NCBI RefSeq assembly: GCF_000212355.1
Contig: NC_015496.1
Span: 868,001-932,000 of the forward strand
DNA from: Dokdonia sp. 4H-3-7-5
GTDB taxonomy: Bacteria > Bacteroidota > Bacteroidia > Flavobacteriales > Flavobacteriaceae
Direction of reading: 5' to 3'
DNA length: 64,000 bases
Shown here: one piece after another, positions 35,201 to 43,104 of the stretch
Numbering within the stretch: the first letter of the stretch is position 1
Layout: the number at the start of each line of letters is the position of its first letter
Notes under the pieces: model-generated
Seen by the model: the letters and a program-made list of their open reading frames with translations, nothing else
Databases searched by the model: none
What the model was told of the DNA's origin: nothing
Translations under genes and position numbers: made by a program

Positions 35201-38200
35201 ATACATCACTGATACCGTAGCTGCATTAGATACATTACCATCATTATCATTTATTGTATAAGTAATGTCTTGTGGATCTTGTGTAGATACTCCAACACAA
35301 CTAGCATCAGGAACGCCAGCTGCACTACAAGGAGTGAAGGTAATCGCTCCACTTACTGGATCAACACTCCAAACTCCAACGCCAGGCTCTACTAAATCAT
35401 CTCCAGGGTTGGCAGTTCCCACGATTTGTACAGTCGTCAAATCTAACGTACCATCAGGATCCATATCATTTAATGCAACATCAACAACCACTGGATCTCC
35501 AGTCATATTATTAACACTAGCATCATCCATTGCAACTGGTGGCTCTGGAATAAAACTCACACTTACACTTGCAGGGTCTGTAACATTACCTTCATCATCC
35601 GCAACCACATACTCAATATCTGTAGGGTCTGCTGTAAAAATCTCAGGACAATCAGGTAATGAAACTACTGTACAAGGACTAAACGTGATGGCTCCACTTA
35701 CTGGATCAACACTCCAAGTACCTTCACCAACAACCACTAAGTCATCACCAGGATTTGCAGTACCTACGATTTGAACCGTTGTTGGATCTACTACATCTCC
35801 ATCAACGTCATTGGCAAGTACATCTACCACTACTGGAAGACCAGTGTCATTACCAGCACTCACATCCGAGGTTGCAACAGGAACATAATCAATTGTTACA
35901 GTAGCTACATTCGATGGGTTACCATCATTATCATCTATCGTATATCTAGCAGGATGCGTTGGATCATCGTTAAAACCAGCTTCTGGTGCAAAACTAATCT
36001 CACCAGTTACAGGATTAACTTCCCAAGCGCCTTCACCAGATACTGTGTATCCTATAATATCACCGTCTGCATCCGTCTGTACCATCGTTGCTCCAGCTGG
36101 AACTACTAAACTCACAGTCGTTACATCCAAAGTACCATCAGGATCGGCATCAACTCCAAAACCATTGTCAGCTGTTGGATCTACGCTTACCGTAGCCCCA
36201 GGTGTACTCGGAGTACTTACGTCATTTTGTGCTACTGGTGGAACAGCATAAGCTGCACTTACTGTGGCAGGAATTGTCGTATTACCTTCATTATCTGATA
36301 CTATATAAGAGATGTCCATCGGACTACCTTCAAATAATCCTGCACAACTAGCGTCTGGAATTCCAGCAGCAGTACAAGGTGCGAACGTAATCGCTCCACT
36401 TGAAGAATCAACAGTCCATACTCCTACTCCAGGCTCTACCAAACTTGTCACAGGAACTCCCGGATTTGCTGGGTCTATTATCATTACAGTAGTTGGATCA
36501 ACAAGGTCACCATCAACATCATTTGCTAATACATCAATTACAGCGTCCATGCCAGGCATAACGTCAGTAATCTCATCTACTGTTGCAATAGGCACATAAT
36601 CAATTGTTACAGTAGCCTGATTAGAAGTATTACCCGCATTATCATCTATTGTATAAGTGGCAGGAGATGTTGGATCATCATTAAAACCAGCTACTGGTGC
36701 AAAACTAATCTCACCGTTTACAGGATTAACTTCCCAAACTCCTTCACCAGGAACTGTGTACCCAATAATATCGCCATCTGCATCCGTTTGTACCATCGTA
36801 GCTCCAGCTGGAACAACTAAGCTCACGCTCGTAACATCTAATGTACCGTCAGCATCATCATCTATTCCAAAACCATTATCGGCGGTTGGATCTAAACTTA
36901 CTGTAGCTCCTGGAGTACTCGGAGCACTTACATCATTTTGTACCACTGGTGGAACACTAGGAACTGCTCCTTGATTATTTGCATCTGTTGATAAATCTTG
37001 ATTATTGGCAGTATTCGGATCATCTTGATCTGCTTCTACAGTCGCACCATTTGAAAAGGCTCCCTCACTATCAATTGTTGCTGTAACTGTTATCGTCACA
37101 TCATTAGCAACACCTGCAGCAATACTTGCTATAGTACATGGGAATGCTGTACATCCTCCTCCAGATACATTTGTAATAGTTAAGTTTTCAGGAATATCTG
37201 TTACAACAACATTTGTTGCTCCATCAGGCCCTGCGTTACTTACTGTTAATGTATAGGTCACTGTACCCCCCACTACATAAGGACTACTATCAACCAATAC
37301 TTTATCAATACTTACATCAGCCTGCGCAATAGTAAGCGTCGCTGAACGAGTTTCTGTAAAACAAACATTATCATCATGAGTAACTACAACAAAATACTCC
37401 GTAGCATCTAAGCCTGTTACATCATTAACCGTTAAAGCATTTGTATTCTCGCCACTATAATTAGTATCGGCTGCAGTAATAAGAGTTCCTGATGTATCTG
37501 GATCACCTATGTACCACATATAGTTTATTCCGGCATTTGCATTTCCAGGAGTTCCGTAATCTGGAACACCTGCTGTAAATCCAGTCGAATTATCTGCTGT
37601 TGCCGTAATTGTAAACGTAGCAGACTCACCAGTTGTAGCCGTTTGGTCGGCAGGTTCCATTGCTGTAACATTAACTTGTGTTGCTACAATTTCATTTCCG
37701 TTTGCTCCATCATAACCTCCAGTTGCAGGAGAACTTCCTATTACTAGCCCATCACTATCTACCATAGTTGGTATTGCCCCCAATATTCCATCTCCGTTTG
37801 GATCAAGACCTCCAGACTCTAAAACATCACTACAGCCATCACCATCTGAATCTAAATCAAAACAATCTGCAATACCATCATTATCTGTATCAGGATTAAC
37901 AGGCGCCACAAAAATAGTTGATTGAGGGAAAAAATTCCATAACATTACCACAACACTGCCTAAGTTTCTACTATCAAAAATATATTGAGAAACAGTGGTT
38001 TGAGGATTATCGAATGTAAATATTGCAGTATGTCCATTAGGAACACCTGTCATATTAAGTAATACGTCTGAAGTGCTATCGTCGACATTAACTAATGTTG
38101 TAAAACGTCCTACGTTATTGAGAACATTATTCCCATCTTTATCAGGTATAACAAAAACTCCTACATCATCAATTTGCGCATCATTTACAGTTACAATTGC

Positions 38201-38857
38201 ACCACCTGGATTGGCAGTATCTAATGGGTCAGTATTTATCGACCATACCCCACCTTCGCTCCATGCATAGGCATCTCTGACATCTGTATTATTTAGCGGT
38301 GCGGTCAAACTATTGATATTGTTAATGCTCAAACTTGGGATTTGAAAAGGAATAATTGAATTTGTACTAGTCCAAATAAGTTCTACAAATTCATTATCGT
38401 TAAGACCAGTAGCGCCATTACCAATCAATCCAGTAGTTAGGTTAAAAGTCGCTGCATTATTCTGACCCGCAGCTTCAACCGTCTGAGGTCCAATATAAAT
38501 ATCAACTGAATAGTTTCCCGACGCATCAGAAACTCTCAATCCAGAAGAGCCACTTGGTATAGTTCCACCTCCTGGAATAAATGCTGATGGAGGTATAGCT
38601 GAAATTTGATTGAAAGCAATCGGTGTCCCAGGTTGATTACACCCCTCAGCTACATCTAGTATTCCATCATTATCATCATCTAAATCATTTTCATTTAATA
38701 CAAGGTCACCATCACAATCTGTAGCAGTACCAACACATTGACCATAAGAGGACAATGTAACACAACCAAATATCGCAAGAAATACAATCATCTTTTTTGA
38801 GATAAATGATAATTGCAACTTTTTAATCTGTCCGTAAGGAATAGTAATTTTTCCCAT
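29201..38857 (-). CDS. Giant repeat adhesin-like protein with T9SS type B C-terminal domain
   Basis: The 3218-residue protein has a signal peptide (after a basic lead, ending near LSSYGQ). Next come a calcium-type DxDxDG region, an Ig-like region (about 395-510) and a DUF11 domain (about 513-630). About a dozen cadherin-like beta domains follow (about 640-2150; e.g. PVAQNDESLANTPGATVSL), then thrombospondin type 3-like calcium repeats (about 2170-3110, DTDGDGVTDGDEAGDMTDPN). The T9SS type B sorting domain (about 3124-3218) has MTPNGDGLNDVF and IYNRWGVLVWD. It is probably secreted to the surface with the SprF-like protein downstream. The DNA contains two exact-period repeat arrays (1050 bp and 456 bp). 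Confidence 0.93.
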   Translation of the reverse strand: MGKITIPYGQIKKLQLSFISKKMIVFLAIFGCVTLSSYGQCVGTATDCDGDLVLNENDLDDDNDGILDVAEGCNQPGTPIAFNQISAIPPSAFIPGGGTIPSGSSGLRVSDASGNYSVDIYIGPQTVEAAGQNNAATFNLTTGLIGNGATGLNDNEFVELIWTSTNSIIPFQIPSLSINNINSLTAPLNNTDVRDAYAWSEGGVWSINTDPLDTANPGGAIVTVNDAQIDDVGVFVIPDKDGNNVLNNVGRFTTLVNVDDSTSDVLLNMTGVPNGHTAIFTFDNPQTTVSQYIFDSRNLGSVVVMLWNFFPQSTIFVAPVNPDTDNDGIADCFDLDSDGDGCSDVLESGGLDPNGDGILGAIPTMVDSDGLVIGSSPATGGYDGANGNEIVATQVNVTAMEPADQTATTGESATFTITATADNSTGFTAGVPDYGTPGNANAGINYMWYIGDPDTSGTLITAADTNYSGENTNALTVNDVTGLDATEYFVVVTHDDNVCFTETRSATLTIAQADVSIDKVLVDSSPYVVGGTVTYTLTVSNAGPDGATNVVVTDIPENLTITNVSGGGCTAFPCTIASIAAGVANDVTITVTATIDSEGAFSNGATVEADQDDPNTANNQDLSTDANNQGAVPSVPPVVQNDVSAPSTPGATVSLDPTADNGFGIDDDADGTLDVTSVSLVVPAGATMVQTDADGDIIGYTVPGEGVWEVNPVNGEISFAPVAGFNDDPTSPATYTIDDNAGNTSNQATVTIDYVPIATVDEITDVMPGMDAVIDVLANDVDGDLVDPTTVMIIDPANPGVPVTSLVEPGVGVWTVDSSSGAITFAPCTAAGIPDASCAGLFEGSPMDISYIVSDNEGNTTIPATVSAAYAVPPVAQNDVSTPSTPGATVSVDPTADNGFGVDADPDGTLDVTTVSLVVPAGATMVQTDADGDIIGYTVSGEGAWEVNPVTGEISFAPEAGFNDDPTHPARYTIDDNDGNPSNVATVTIDYVPVATSDVSAGNDTGLPVVVDVLANDVDGDVVDPTTVQIVGTANPGDDLVVVGEGTWSVDPVSGAITFSPCTVVSLPDCPEIFTADPTDIEYVVADDEGNVTDPASVSVSFIPEPPVAMDDASVNNMTGDPVVVDVALNDMDPDGTLDLTTVQIVGTANPGDDLVEPGVGVWSVDPVSGAITFTPCSAAGVPDASCVGVSTQDPQDITYTINDNDGNVSNAATVSVMYDAEPPVAQNDESLANTPGATVSLDPTADNGFGVDADPDGTLDVTSVSLVVPAGATMVQTDVDGDIIGYTVPGEGVWEVNPVNGEISFAPLAGFNDDPTSPASYTIDDNDGNPSNTATVTIDYVPVATSDVSAGNDTGLPVVVDVLANDVDGDVVDPTTVQIVGTANPGEDLVVVGEGTWSVDPVSGAITFSPCTVVSLPDCPEIFTADPTDIEYVVADGEGNVTSPASVSVSFIPEPPVAMDDASVNNMTGDPVVVDVALNDMDPDGTLDLTTVQIVGTANPGDDLVEPGVGVWSVDPVSGAITFTPCSAAGVPDASCVGVSTKDPQDITYTINDNDGNVSNAATVSVMYDAEPPVAQNDESLANTPGATVSLDPTADNGFGVDADPDGTLDVTSVSLVVPVGATMEILDADGDIIGYTVPGEGAWEVSETTGQISFIPLAGFNDDPTSPASYTIDDNDGNPSNTATVTIDYVPVATSDVSAGNDTGLPVVVDVLANDVDGDVVDPTTVQIVGTANPGEDLVVVGEGTWSVDPVSGAITFIPCTVVSLPDCPEIFTANPTDIEYVVADDEGNVTDPASVSVSFIPEPPVAMDDASVNNMTGDPVLIDVALNDMDPDGTLDLTTVQIVGTANPGDDLVEPGVGVWSVDPVSGAITFTPCSAAGVPDASCVGVSTQDPQDITYTINDNDGNVSNAATVSVMYDAEPPVAQNDESLANTPGATVSLDPTADNGFGVDADPDGTLDVTSVSLVVPVGATMEVLDADGNIIGYTVPGEGAWEVSETTGQISFIPLAGFNDDPTSPASYTIDDNDGNPSNVATVTIDYVPVATSDVSAGNDTGLPVVVDVLANDVDGDVVDPTTVQIVGTTNPGDDLVELGVGVWSVDPVTGAITFTPCTAAGIPDATCTGLSVEDPAPIAYTVMDNDGNISDPTEVSVSFDECNGQGFGDCDGDGVSNDDEVNGGTDPNDPCSYNAMDQDLTIVTSEWNSIDCDMDGLTNNEETTGIDDPSTPNDPNGNTTDPQNPDTDGDGVTDGDEAGDMTDPNDPCALEIASQTVIPTMAWNDLDCDMDGLNNGEELTGIDDPTTPGDPNGNITDPLDIDTDGDGVTDGQEALDGTDPNDNCSLVVANQTETTDAAYNSADCDMDGLTNSEETTGIDDPSTPNDPNGNTTDPQNPDTDGDGVTDGDEAGDMTDPNDPCALEIASQTVTPTMAWNDLDCDMDGLNNGEELTGIDDPTTPGDPNGNITDPLDIDTDGDGVTDGQEALDGTDPNDNCSLVVANQTETTDAAYDSADCDMDGLTNSEETTGIDDPSTPNDPNGNTTDPQNPDTDGDGVTDGDEAGDMTDPNDPCALEIASQTVTPTMAWNDLDCDMDGLNNGEELTGIDDPTTPGDPDGNITDPLDIDSDGDGVTDGQEALDGTDPNDNCSLVVANQTEMTDAAYNSADCDMDGLTNNEETTGIDDPSTPNDPNGNTTDPQNPDTDGDGVTDGDEAGDMTDPNDPCALEIASQTVTATMAWNDLDCDMDGLNNGEELTGIDDPTTPGDPDGNITDPLDIDSDGDGVTDGQEALDGTDPNDNCSLVVANQTEMTDAAYDSADCDMDGLTNNEETTGIDDPSTPNDPNGNTTDSQNPDTDGDGVTDGDEAGDMTDPNDPCDLQVSSQSLDPSQMWNDLDCDLDGLTNAEEITGIDDPDTPADPNGNTTDPANPDTDGDGVSDGDEAEDGTDPNSPCDFLIDSVTLPMDTDFASLDCDGDGVTNGDEIADGTDPFDVCDLIVDSQTVTTTSAFNNADCDNDGLTNQEEITGIDNPLTPSDPNGNTTDPTNPDTDGDGVSDGREGLDGTDPNNSCSLEVGSQTLDVSLEFLDGDCDGDGILNGNELGDENDNGIPDFLEVNNGNPDATDGLEVFDIMTPNGDGLNDVFVIRGIEQFPNNKMRIYNRWGVLVWDADGYGQDNVYFRGESNGRVVVDQDRLLPVGTYYYVLDYTNDAGSLKQLAGPLYINR
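30245..32268. repeat. Tandem 456-bp repeat array inside the giant gene
   Basis: The landmark ACAAGGATCATT recurs at 30245, 30701, 31157, 31613 and 32069, an exact 456-bp period (152 residues, two 76-residue calcium-binding units). Copies differ at few bases. More diverged copies continue down to about 29580. Confidence 0.93.
32405..36940. repeat. Tandem 1050-bp repeat array inside the giant gene
   Basis: The landmark TCATTTTGAG recurs at 33071, 34121 and 35171, and a variant (GTCATTTTGT) recurs at 36221, an exact 1050-bp period (350 residues, three beta domains). The next landmark at 36932 is 711 bp away, so the unit nearest the gene 5' end lacks one domain. Partial units extend past 33071 on the 3' side. 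Confidence 0.93.
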
Positions 38858-39298
38858 ATATATAAATTATAACTTAATTTAACTTTTAATAGAATCTGAG
38901 GCTTAAACAAACATCAGATATTAGACTTTTATCTACGTTATCTTAATATCATATTAAATTTAAAAGTAGAACTTCTTTAATCACTTAAGCAAAACTACAT
39001 GATAGTCTTAAACTTAACTTAAATATAAGCACTTTATCGATTAATTTGATCCCTTTGTAGATAATATACATGTATTTTTCGACCAAATGCACTTTTCTAT
39101 GGACGAGTGGTATATCACTTGTAAAAATTAATACACTTAATATCAGTTATTTACCAATAATAGCTTTTGACTTTGGCATAATTACAGGTTTTTTCTTACA
39201 GAGACAGGATGTAAATATTGATAAAAACAATGCTTATCCCTGCGTATACTCTCTAACTATAGTGATTAAAATAGTTTTAAAAAAAACTAGGAAAACTC
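38858..39298. other. AT-rich intergenic region
   Basis: No convincing gene. A reverse-strand -7-like box TAGTTTTG (38990-38997) may serve the giant gene. A 78-codon frame at 39070 lacks homology that I recognise and overlaps likely regulatory DNA. Confidence 0.6.
38990..38997 (-). promoter_or_regulatory. Possible -7 box for the T9SS adhesin operon
   Basis: On the reverse strand TAGTTTTG matches TAnnTTTG, 133 bases upstream of the giant gene start. No TTG at the usual distance. Confidence 0.25.
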
Positions 39299-39328
39299 TT
39301 TGCTAAAACAAGAAAAAGATTAAATTTG
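39299..39328 (+). promoter_or_regulatory. Promoter of the tRNA-Gly / tRNA-Leu unit
   Basis: TTTG at 39299-39302, an 18-base spacer and TAAATTTG at 39321-39328 fit the Bacteroidetes consensus closely. The tRNA-Gly gene begins 41 bases later. Confidence 0.65.
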
Positions 39329-39369
39329 CATCCGCTACGAGAAATAGCGTCGTTCTGATAGAATGCAAT

Positions 39370-39441
39370 GCGAAAGTAGCTCAGGGGTAGAGCATCACCT
39401 TGCCAAGGTGGGGGTCGCGAGTTCAAATCTCGTCTTTCGCT
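39370..39441 (+). tRNA. tRNA-Gly (anticodon GCC)
   Basis: The sequence folds as a cloverleaf: acceptor GCGAAAG/CTTTCGC, a D-arm with GCTC/GAGC, an anticodon stem TCACC/GGTGG with loop TTGCCAA, and a T-arm GCGAG-TTCAAAT-CTCGT. The anticodon is GCC. No CCA is encoded. Confidence 0.95.
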
Positions 39442-39457
39442 CTAATTTGAAATTATA

Positions 39458-39475
39458 ACGCTTTCGCGAAAGCGT
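39458..39475. repeat. 18-bp palindrome copy between the tRNA genes
   Basis: ACGCTTTCGCGAAAGCGT, perfect, 17 bases after tRNA-Gly. It would lie in a joint tRNA precursor. Confidence 0.9.
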
Positions 39476-39512
39476 ATAAAAATAAATACCAATTTTTCAC
39501 GTAAGTGAAAAT

Positions 39513-39596
39513 GCTCGAGTGGTGGAATTGGTAGACACGTTGGACTTAAAATCCAATGTCCATTAGGACGTACGGGTTCAAGTCCCGTCTCGAGTA
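39513..39596 (+). tRNA. tRNA-Leu (anticodon TAA)
   Basis: Acceptor GCTCGAG/CTCGAGT, a class II variable arm (TGTCCATTAGGACGT), anticodon stem TTGGA/TCCAA with loop CTTAAAA (anticodon TAA), and T-arm ACGGG-TTCAAGT-CCCGT. Length is 84 bases. Its 3' end is duplicated 369 bp downstream. Confidence 0.95.
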
Positions 39597-39630
39597 CAAA
39601 AGGCTTCCACTAGGAAGCCTTTTTTATTTT
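39584..39630 (+). repeat. Left copy of a 47-bp direct repeat (tRNA-Leu 3' end plus terminator)
   Basis: Starts CCCGTCTCGAGTACAAAAGG. Identical to 39953-39999. It spans the T-stem and acceptor 3' strand of tRNA-Leu and the hairpin that follows. Confidence 0.95.
39598..39630 (+). terminator. Terminator after tRNA-Leu
   Basis: AAAAGGCTTCC / GGAAGCCTTTT stem with a 4-base loop and a T-rich tail. Confidence 0.85.
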
Positions 39631-39644
39631 TATATATTTCAACA

Positions 39645-39926
39645 ATGGCAACAGTCTACATACTTTATTCTAAAAAGATTAATAGATACTACATAGGGAG
39701 TTGTTTAGACTTAGACCAGAGAATAAAAGAACACGCAACAAACAGATACAAAGGGTTTACTACTAAAGCTCAAGATTGGGAGATATTTTTTGAAATAACC
39801 AATTTAGAATATCAACAAGCACGGAGCATCGAAAAACACATCAAGAGTATGAAAAGCACAACATACTTAGTGAATATCAAAAAACATAAAGAAATAGCAC
39901 AAAAACTAGTTCAAAAATATAAGTAA
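39645..39926 (+). CDS. Small GIY-YIG nuclease family protein
   Basis: The 93-residue protein is a single GIY-YIG domain: VYILYSKK (GIY-like VYI, residue 4), YYIGS (YIG, about 15-19) with R26 in DQRIKEH, the YKGFTTKA loop and the catalytic-type glutamate in ARSIEKHIKSM (E65). Proteins of this size are common in Bacteroidetes, and their substrates are largely unknown. It lies inside the islet, 15 bases after the tRNA-Leu terminator, which leaves little room for its own promoter. Expression may depend on read-through. Unlike intron-homing enzymes it is not nested inside a gene. Confidence 0.88.
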   Translation: MATVYILYSKKINRYYIGSCLDLDQRIKEHATNRYKGFTTKAQDWEIFFEITNLEYQQARSIEKHIKSMKSTTYLVNIKKHKEIAQKLVQKYK

Positions 39927-39934
39927 CGGGTTCA

Positions 39935-39952
39935 TCCCGATAGCTATCGGGA
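39935..39952. repeat. Perfect 18-bp palindrome TCCCGATAGCTATCGGGA at the islet's right end
   Basis: It lies exactly where the tRNA T-loop bases would be: ACGGGTTCA on the left and CCCGTCTCGAGTA on the right. The right-hand tRNA remnant therefore carries the palindrome in place of the AGT found in the intact T-loop. Confidence 0.9.
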
Positions 39953-39999
39953 CCCGTCTCGAGTACAAAAGGCTTCCACTAGGAAGCCTTTTTTATTTT
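39953..39999 (+). repeat. Right copy of the 47-bp direct repeat with terminator
   Basis: Identical to 39584-39630. Its hairpin (39967-39992) also reads as a terminator for mutS, which converges from the right. Confidence 0.95.
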
Positions 40000-40018
40000 A
40001 TAGTGTTTAATTATTCTT

Positions 40019-42637
40019 CTAAGAAATAGCGCCACCTTTCTTTTTAACGAGCATTCTCTTTATCTCATTGAGCTTCATGAGCGCCTCTACTGGGGTAAGG
40101 GTATCAATATCTATATGTAAAATCTCCTCTTTAATATCTTCTAATAATGGATCATCTAGATTAAAGAAACTAAGCTGCATTTCTTCTTCGCCAGCTTCCT
40201 TAAGTTTACCAGTGAGCTCCTCACTTCCATGAGATTTCTCTAGCTTCTCCATCATTTTTGTCGCTCTACGTAAAACCTGTTGGGGCATTCCCGCCATTTT
40301 TGCAACATGGATACCAAAACTGTGAGCACTACCTCCTGGAACTAGCTTACGTAAGAACAACACATTATCCTTAAGTTCTTTTACCGAGACATTGTAGTTT
40401 TTTATGCGCTCAAATGTCTCGCACATCTCATTAAGTTCATGATAATGTGTAGCAAATAAAGTTTTAGGCCTACCTGGATGCTCATGTAAAAACTCACTTA
40501 TGGCCCAAGCAATGGATATCCCATCATAAGTACTAGTGCCACGTCCTATTTCGTCTAGTAGGACCAGACTGCGGTCACTTAGGTTATTAAGAATACTTGC
40601 CGTCTCATTCATCTCTACCATAAAAGTACTCTCACCCATAGAGATATTATCACTTGCCCCTACTCTTGTAAATATTTTATCTACAACACCTATATGTGCT
40701 GCTTGCGCTGGCACAAAACTACCCATTTGAGCTAGCAAGACAATCAAAGCGGTCTGTCTTAAAATGGCACTCTTACCAGACATGTTAGGCCCAGTAATCA
40801 TAATCATTTGCTGATCACCACTATCTAAATACACATCATTTGTCACATAAGCCTCACCTAGCGGTAGCTGCTTTTCTATTACGGGATGTCGCCCTTCTTT
40901 TATATCTATTGCTTGTGACTCGTCTAGCGTAGGTCTCACATAATTGTTTTCTCTAGCGAGCTGTGTAAAGCCTAACAAACAATCTAGTTGTGCTATCTGG
41001 GAAGCATTTGCCTGTACTTGAGGAATAAAACTACTCATCCAGTTTACAAGTGCTGCAAATAGTTGCTGTTCTATGGCTTGAATACGCTCTTCGGCTCCTA
41101 AAATCTTTCCTTCGTATTCCTTAAGCTCCTCAGTAATGTATCGTTCTGCGTTAACTAGTGTTTGCTTTCTTATCCACTCTTCTGGTACTTTGTCACGGTG
41201 GGTGTTACGCACCTCTATATAATACCCAAAAACATTATTTGATGCTATCTTAAGCGAGGTAATCCCTGTACGCTCAGTCTCACGAGCTAACATTTTCTCT
41301 AGATAATCTTTACCTCCTTGAGATAATACTCTTAATTCATCTAGTTCGTTATGAAAACCAGCTGCGATTGCTCCGCCTTTTATAATAGAAACTGGAGCCT
41401 CTTCTTTAAGTGTTTCCTTTATTTTATCACGTAGCACAACGCAGTCCTGAAGTTGCTCGCCTATGATGTTGAGTGACTCATTATCGGTATTAAGAGCAAG
41501 TCCTTTTATAGGAACAATTGCTTCTAGCGAATTCTTAAGTTGTATAACCTCTCGCGGACTTATTTTACCTGTAGCAACTTTACTTATGAGACGTTCTAAA
41601 TCTCCTATTTTCTTAATGTTAGACTGCATTTTATCAAATATCTCTCCATTATCTGAGAGAAAAGACACCACATCATGACGCCTTTCAATTTCATCAAGAC
41701 GTTTGAGTGGTAAAGCGAGCCATCGTTTGAGTAAACGACCTCCCATTGCAGAGGTCGTCTTATCTATTATATCTATCAAAGTAATAGCCTTAACACCAGA
41801 AGCCGAGTTATATAACTCGAGATTTCTTATAGTAAAGCGATCCATCCACACGTAATCATCTGCCGCAATACGGCGTATTCTTGTGATGTGCTGTAGTTTA
41901 TGATGTTGGGTTTCTCCTAAATAATGAAGCGCTGCACCAGCCGCAACTACACCTTCAGACAAGTGTTCTACACCGAAGCCTTTTAAGGAATTAACGTCAA
42001 AATGCTTGTGTAAAGATTCTGTAGCATAATCTATATGAAACACCCAATCTTCTTGGTAAAAAGTATGATAATCTGAGCCATATGCTTCTAAAAATGCCTT
42101 CTTCTGCTTCTTACAAACTAGCAGCTCGCTAGGTGCAAAATTTTGCAATAATTTATCTACATATGCTATATCCCCTTGTGCAGTAAGATATTCTCCCGTG
42201 GACACGTCCAAGAATGCCACACCTACTTTTTCTTTATTAAAAAATACAGCCCCAAGGAAATTATTTGTCTTAGCAGAAAGAATATCATCGTTCATCGCAA
42301 CTCCCGGTGTCACTAGTTCTGTCACCCCACGCTTAACTATTTTCTTAGTCTGCTTTGGATCTTCTAATTGGTCACAAATAGCCACCCTACAACCTGCCTT
42401 TACAAGTTTGGGTAAATAGGTATTTAAAGAATGATGTGGAAAACCAGCGAGCTCCGTACGATCTCCACCATTATTACGACTTGTTAATGTAATATTTAAA
42501 ATGGCAGCTGCTTTTACAGCGTCTTCTCCAAAGGTTTCATAAAAATCTCCTACTCTAAAAAGCAATAGCGCATCTGGGTATTTAGTTTTAATACCATTAT
42601 ACTGCTGCATTAAGGGGGTTACTTTTTTCTTAGCCAA
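40019..42637 (-). CDS. mutS: DNA mismatch repair protein MutS
   Basis: The 872-residue protein is full length. The mismatch-reading F-x-E motif is F32-Y-E34 in [10 protein letters not shown]. The connector, lever and clamp regions follow. The C-terminal ATPase has Walker A GPNMSGKS (about 616-623), the [14 protein letters not shown] Walker B and signature region (about 695-708) and ATHYHEL. It recognises mispaired bases and recruits MutL. It is monocistronic, converging on the tRNA islet. The C-terminal tail ([20 protein letters not shown]) matches the MutS tetramerisation region. A palindrome lies about 100 bases upstream. Confidence 0.98.
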   Translation of the reverse strand: MAKKKVTPLMQQYNGIKTKYPDALLLFRVGDFYETFGEDAVKAAAILNITLTSRNNGGDRTELAGFPHHSLNTYLPKLVKAGCRVAICDQLEDPKQTKKIVKRGVTELVTPGVAMNDDILSAKTNNFLGAVFFNKEKVGVAFLDVSTGEYLTAQGDIAYVDKLLQNFAPSELLVCKKQKKAFLEAYGSDYHTFYQEDWVFHIDYATESLHKHFDVNSLKGFGVEHLSEGVVAAGAALHYLGETQHHKLQHITRIRRIAADDYVWMDRFTIRNLELYNSASGVKAITLIDIIDKTTSAMGGRLLKRWLALPLKRLDEIERRHDVVSFLSDNGEIFDKMQSNIKKIGDLERLISKVATGKISPREVIQLKNSLEAIVPIKGLALNTDNESLNIIGEQLQDCVVLRDKIKETLKEEAPVSIIKGGAIAAGFHNELDELRVLSQGGKDYLEKMLARETERTGITSLKIASNNVFGYYIEVRNTHRDKVPEEWIRKQTLVNAERYITEELKEYEGKILGAEERIQAIEQQLFAALVNWMSSFIPQVQANASQIAQLDCLLGFTQLARENNYVRPTLDESQAIDIKEGRHPVIEKQLPLGEAYVTNDVYLDSGDQQMIMITGPNMSGKSAILRQTALIVLLAQMGSFVPAQAAHIGVVDKIFTRVGASDNISMGESTFMVEMNETASILNNLSDRSLVLLDEIGRGTSTYDGISIAWAISEFLHEHPGRPKTLFATHYHELNEMCETFERIKNYNVSVKELKDNVLFLRKLVPGGSAHSFGIHVAKMAGMPQQVLRRATKMMEKLEKSHGSEELTGKLKEAGEEEMQLSFFNLDDPLLEDIKEEILHIDIDTLTPVEALMKLNEIKRMLVKKKGGAIS

Positions 42638-42735
42638 ATCATATATTTTAAGAAAAATAAAAGTACGCTATTCTATTGGGTTGGCTTTCTCAAATATGAT
42701 CAGACTTTCTTAGTTTTTCCACATTTTATATACAC

Positions 42736-42749
42736 GCTTTCGCGAAAGC
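42736..42749. repeat. 14-bp palindrome copy upstream of mutS
   Basis: GCTTTCGCGAAAGC (context ACACGCTTTCGCGAAAGCTT), about 100 bases upstream of the mutS start. Confidence 0.85.
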
Positions 42750-43104
42750 TTGAAATAAAGCCTTTTAAAAGCATTTCACACTACACTCAAGGATAGCGCT
42801 TAAGAAATTTAGGATTCCTTTTCAAATAAGCCTAATTGAAGCCAAATTTAATAGATTTTAATTATGACTACTCAATTTTTAATAAGAAAAATCTAAATCA
42901 GCTGTTTTTATTATGAGAGTACTTATTTCTTATCATTATTTTTTTTAAAAATTAAATGACACTTACTCAATAAACTTATTATCAAATGATTAATCTTATA
43001 TGATTTGAAAAGTTCTCAAAATAAAGCTGATTTATTTGAGAAATCAAGATGATGATTGGCAAATTCGCTTATTTCGTGTAATTTTTAGAATATTATTAGC
43101 ATAT

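Larger units (their letters stand above)
39631..39999 (+). mobile_element. 369-bp GIY-YIG islet at the tRNA-Leu 3' end
   Basis: The segment between the end of the left 47-bp repeat and the end of the right copy is 369 bp. It contains only the GIY-YIG gene, an 18-bp palindrome and the right repeat. A tRNA 3' end duplicated around a nuclease gene is the usual footprint of site-specific insertion. It is too small for an integrase or transposase, so insertion driven by the nuclease is inferred. The repeat includes the tRNA terminator, so both sides keep a working stop signal. Confidence 0.7.

Noticed and set aside
33165-35774. Long plus-strand open frames (up to 207 codons) recurring at 1050-bp intervals
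   Set aside because: They lie antisense to the giant gene and copy its repeats exactly; their frames are open because the sense codons are biased, and they show no independent start or family features.
30245-36940. Regular spacing that could suggest a CRISPR array
   Set aside because: Units are 456 and 1050 bp, in frame and coding; no short repeats with unique spacers and no cas genes.
39070-39306. 78-codon plus-strand frame upstream of the tRNAs
   Set aside because: AT-rich, no recognisable domain or ribosome site, and it runs into the likely tRNA promoter region.
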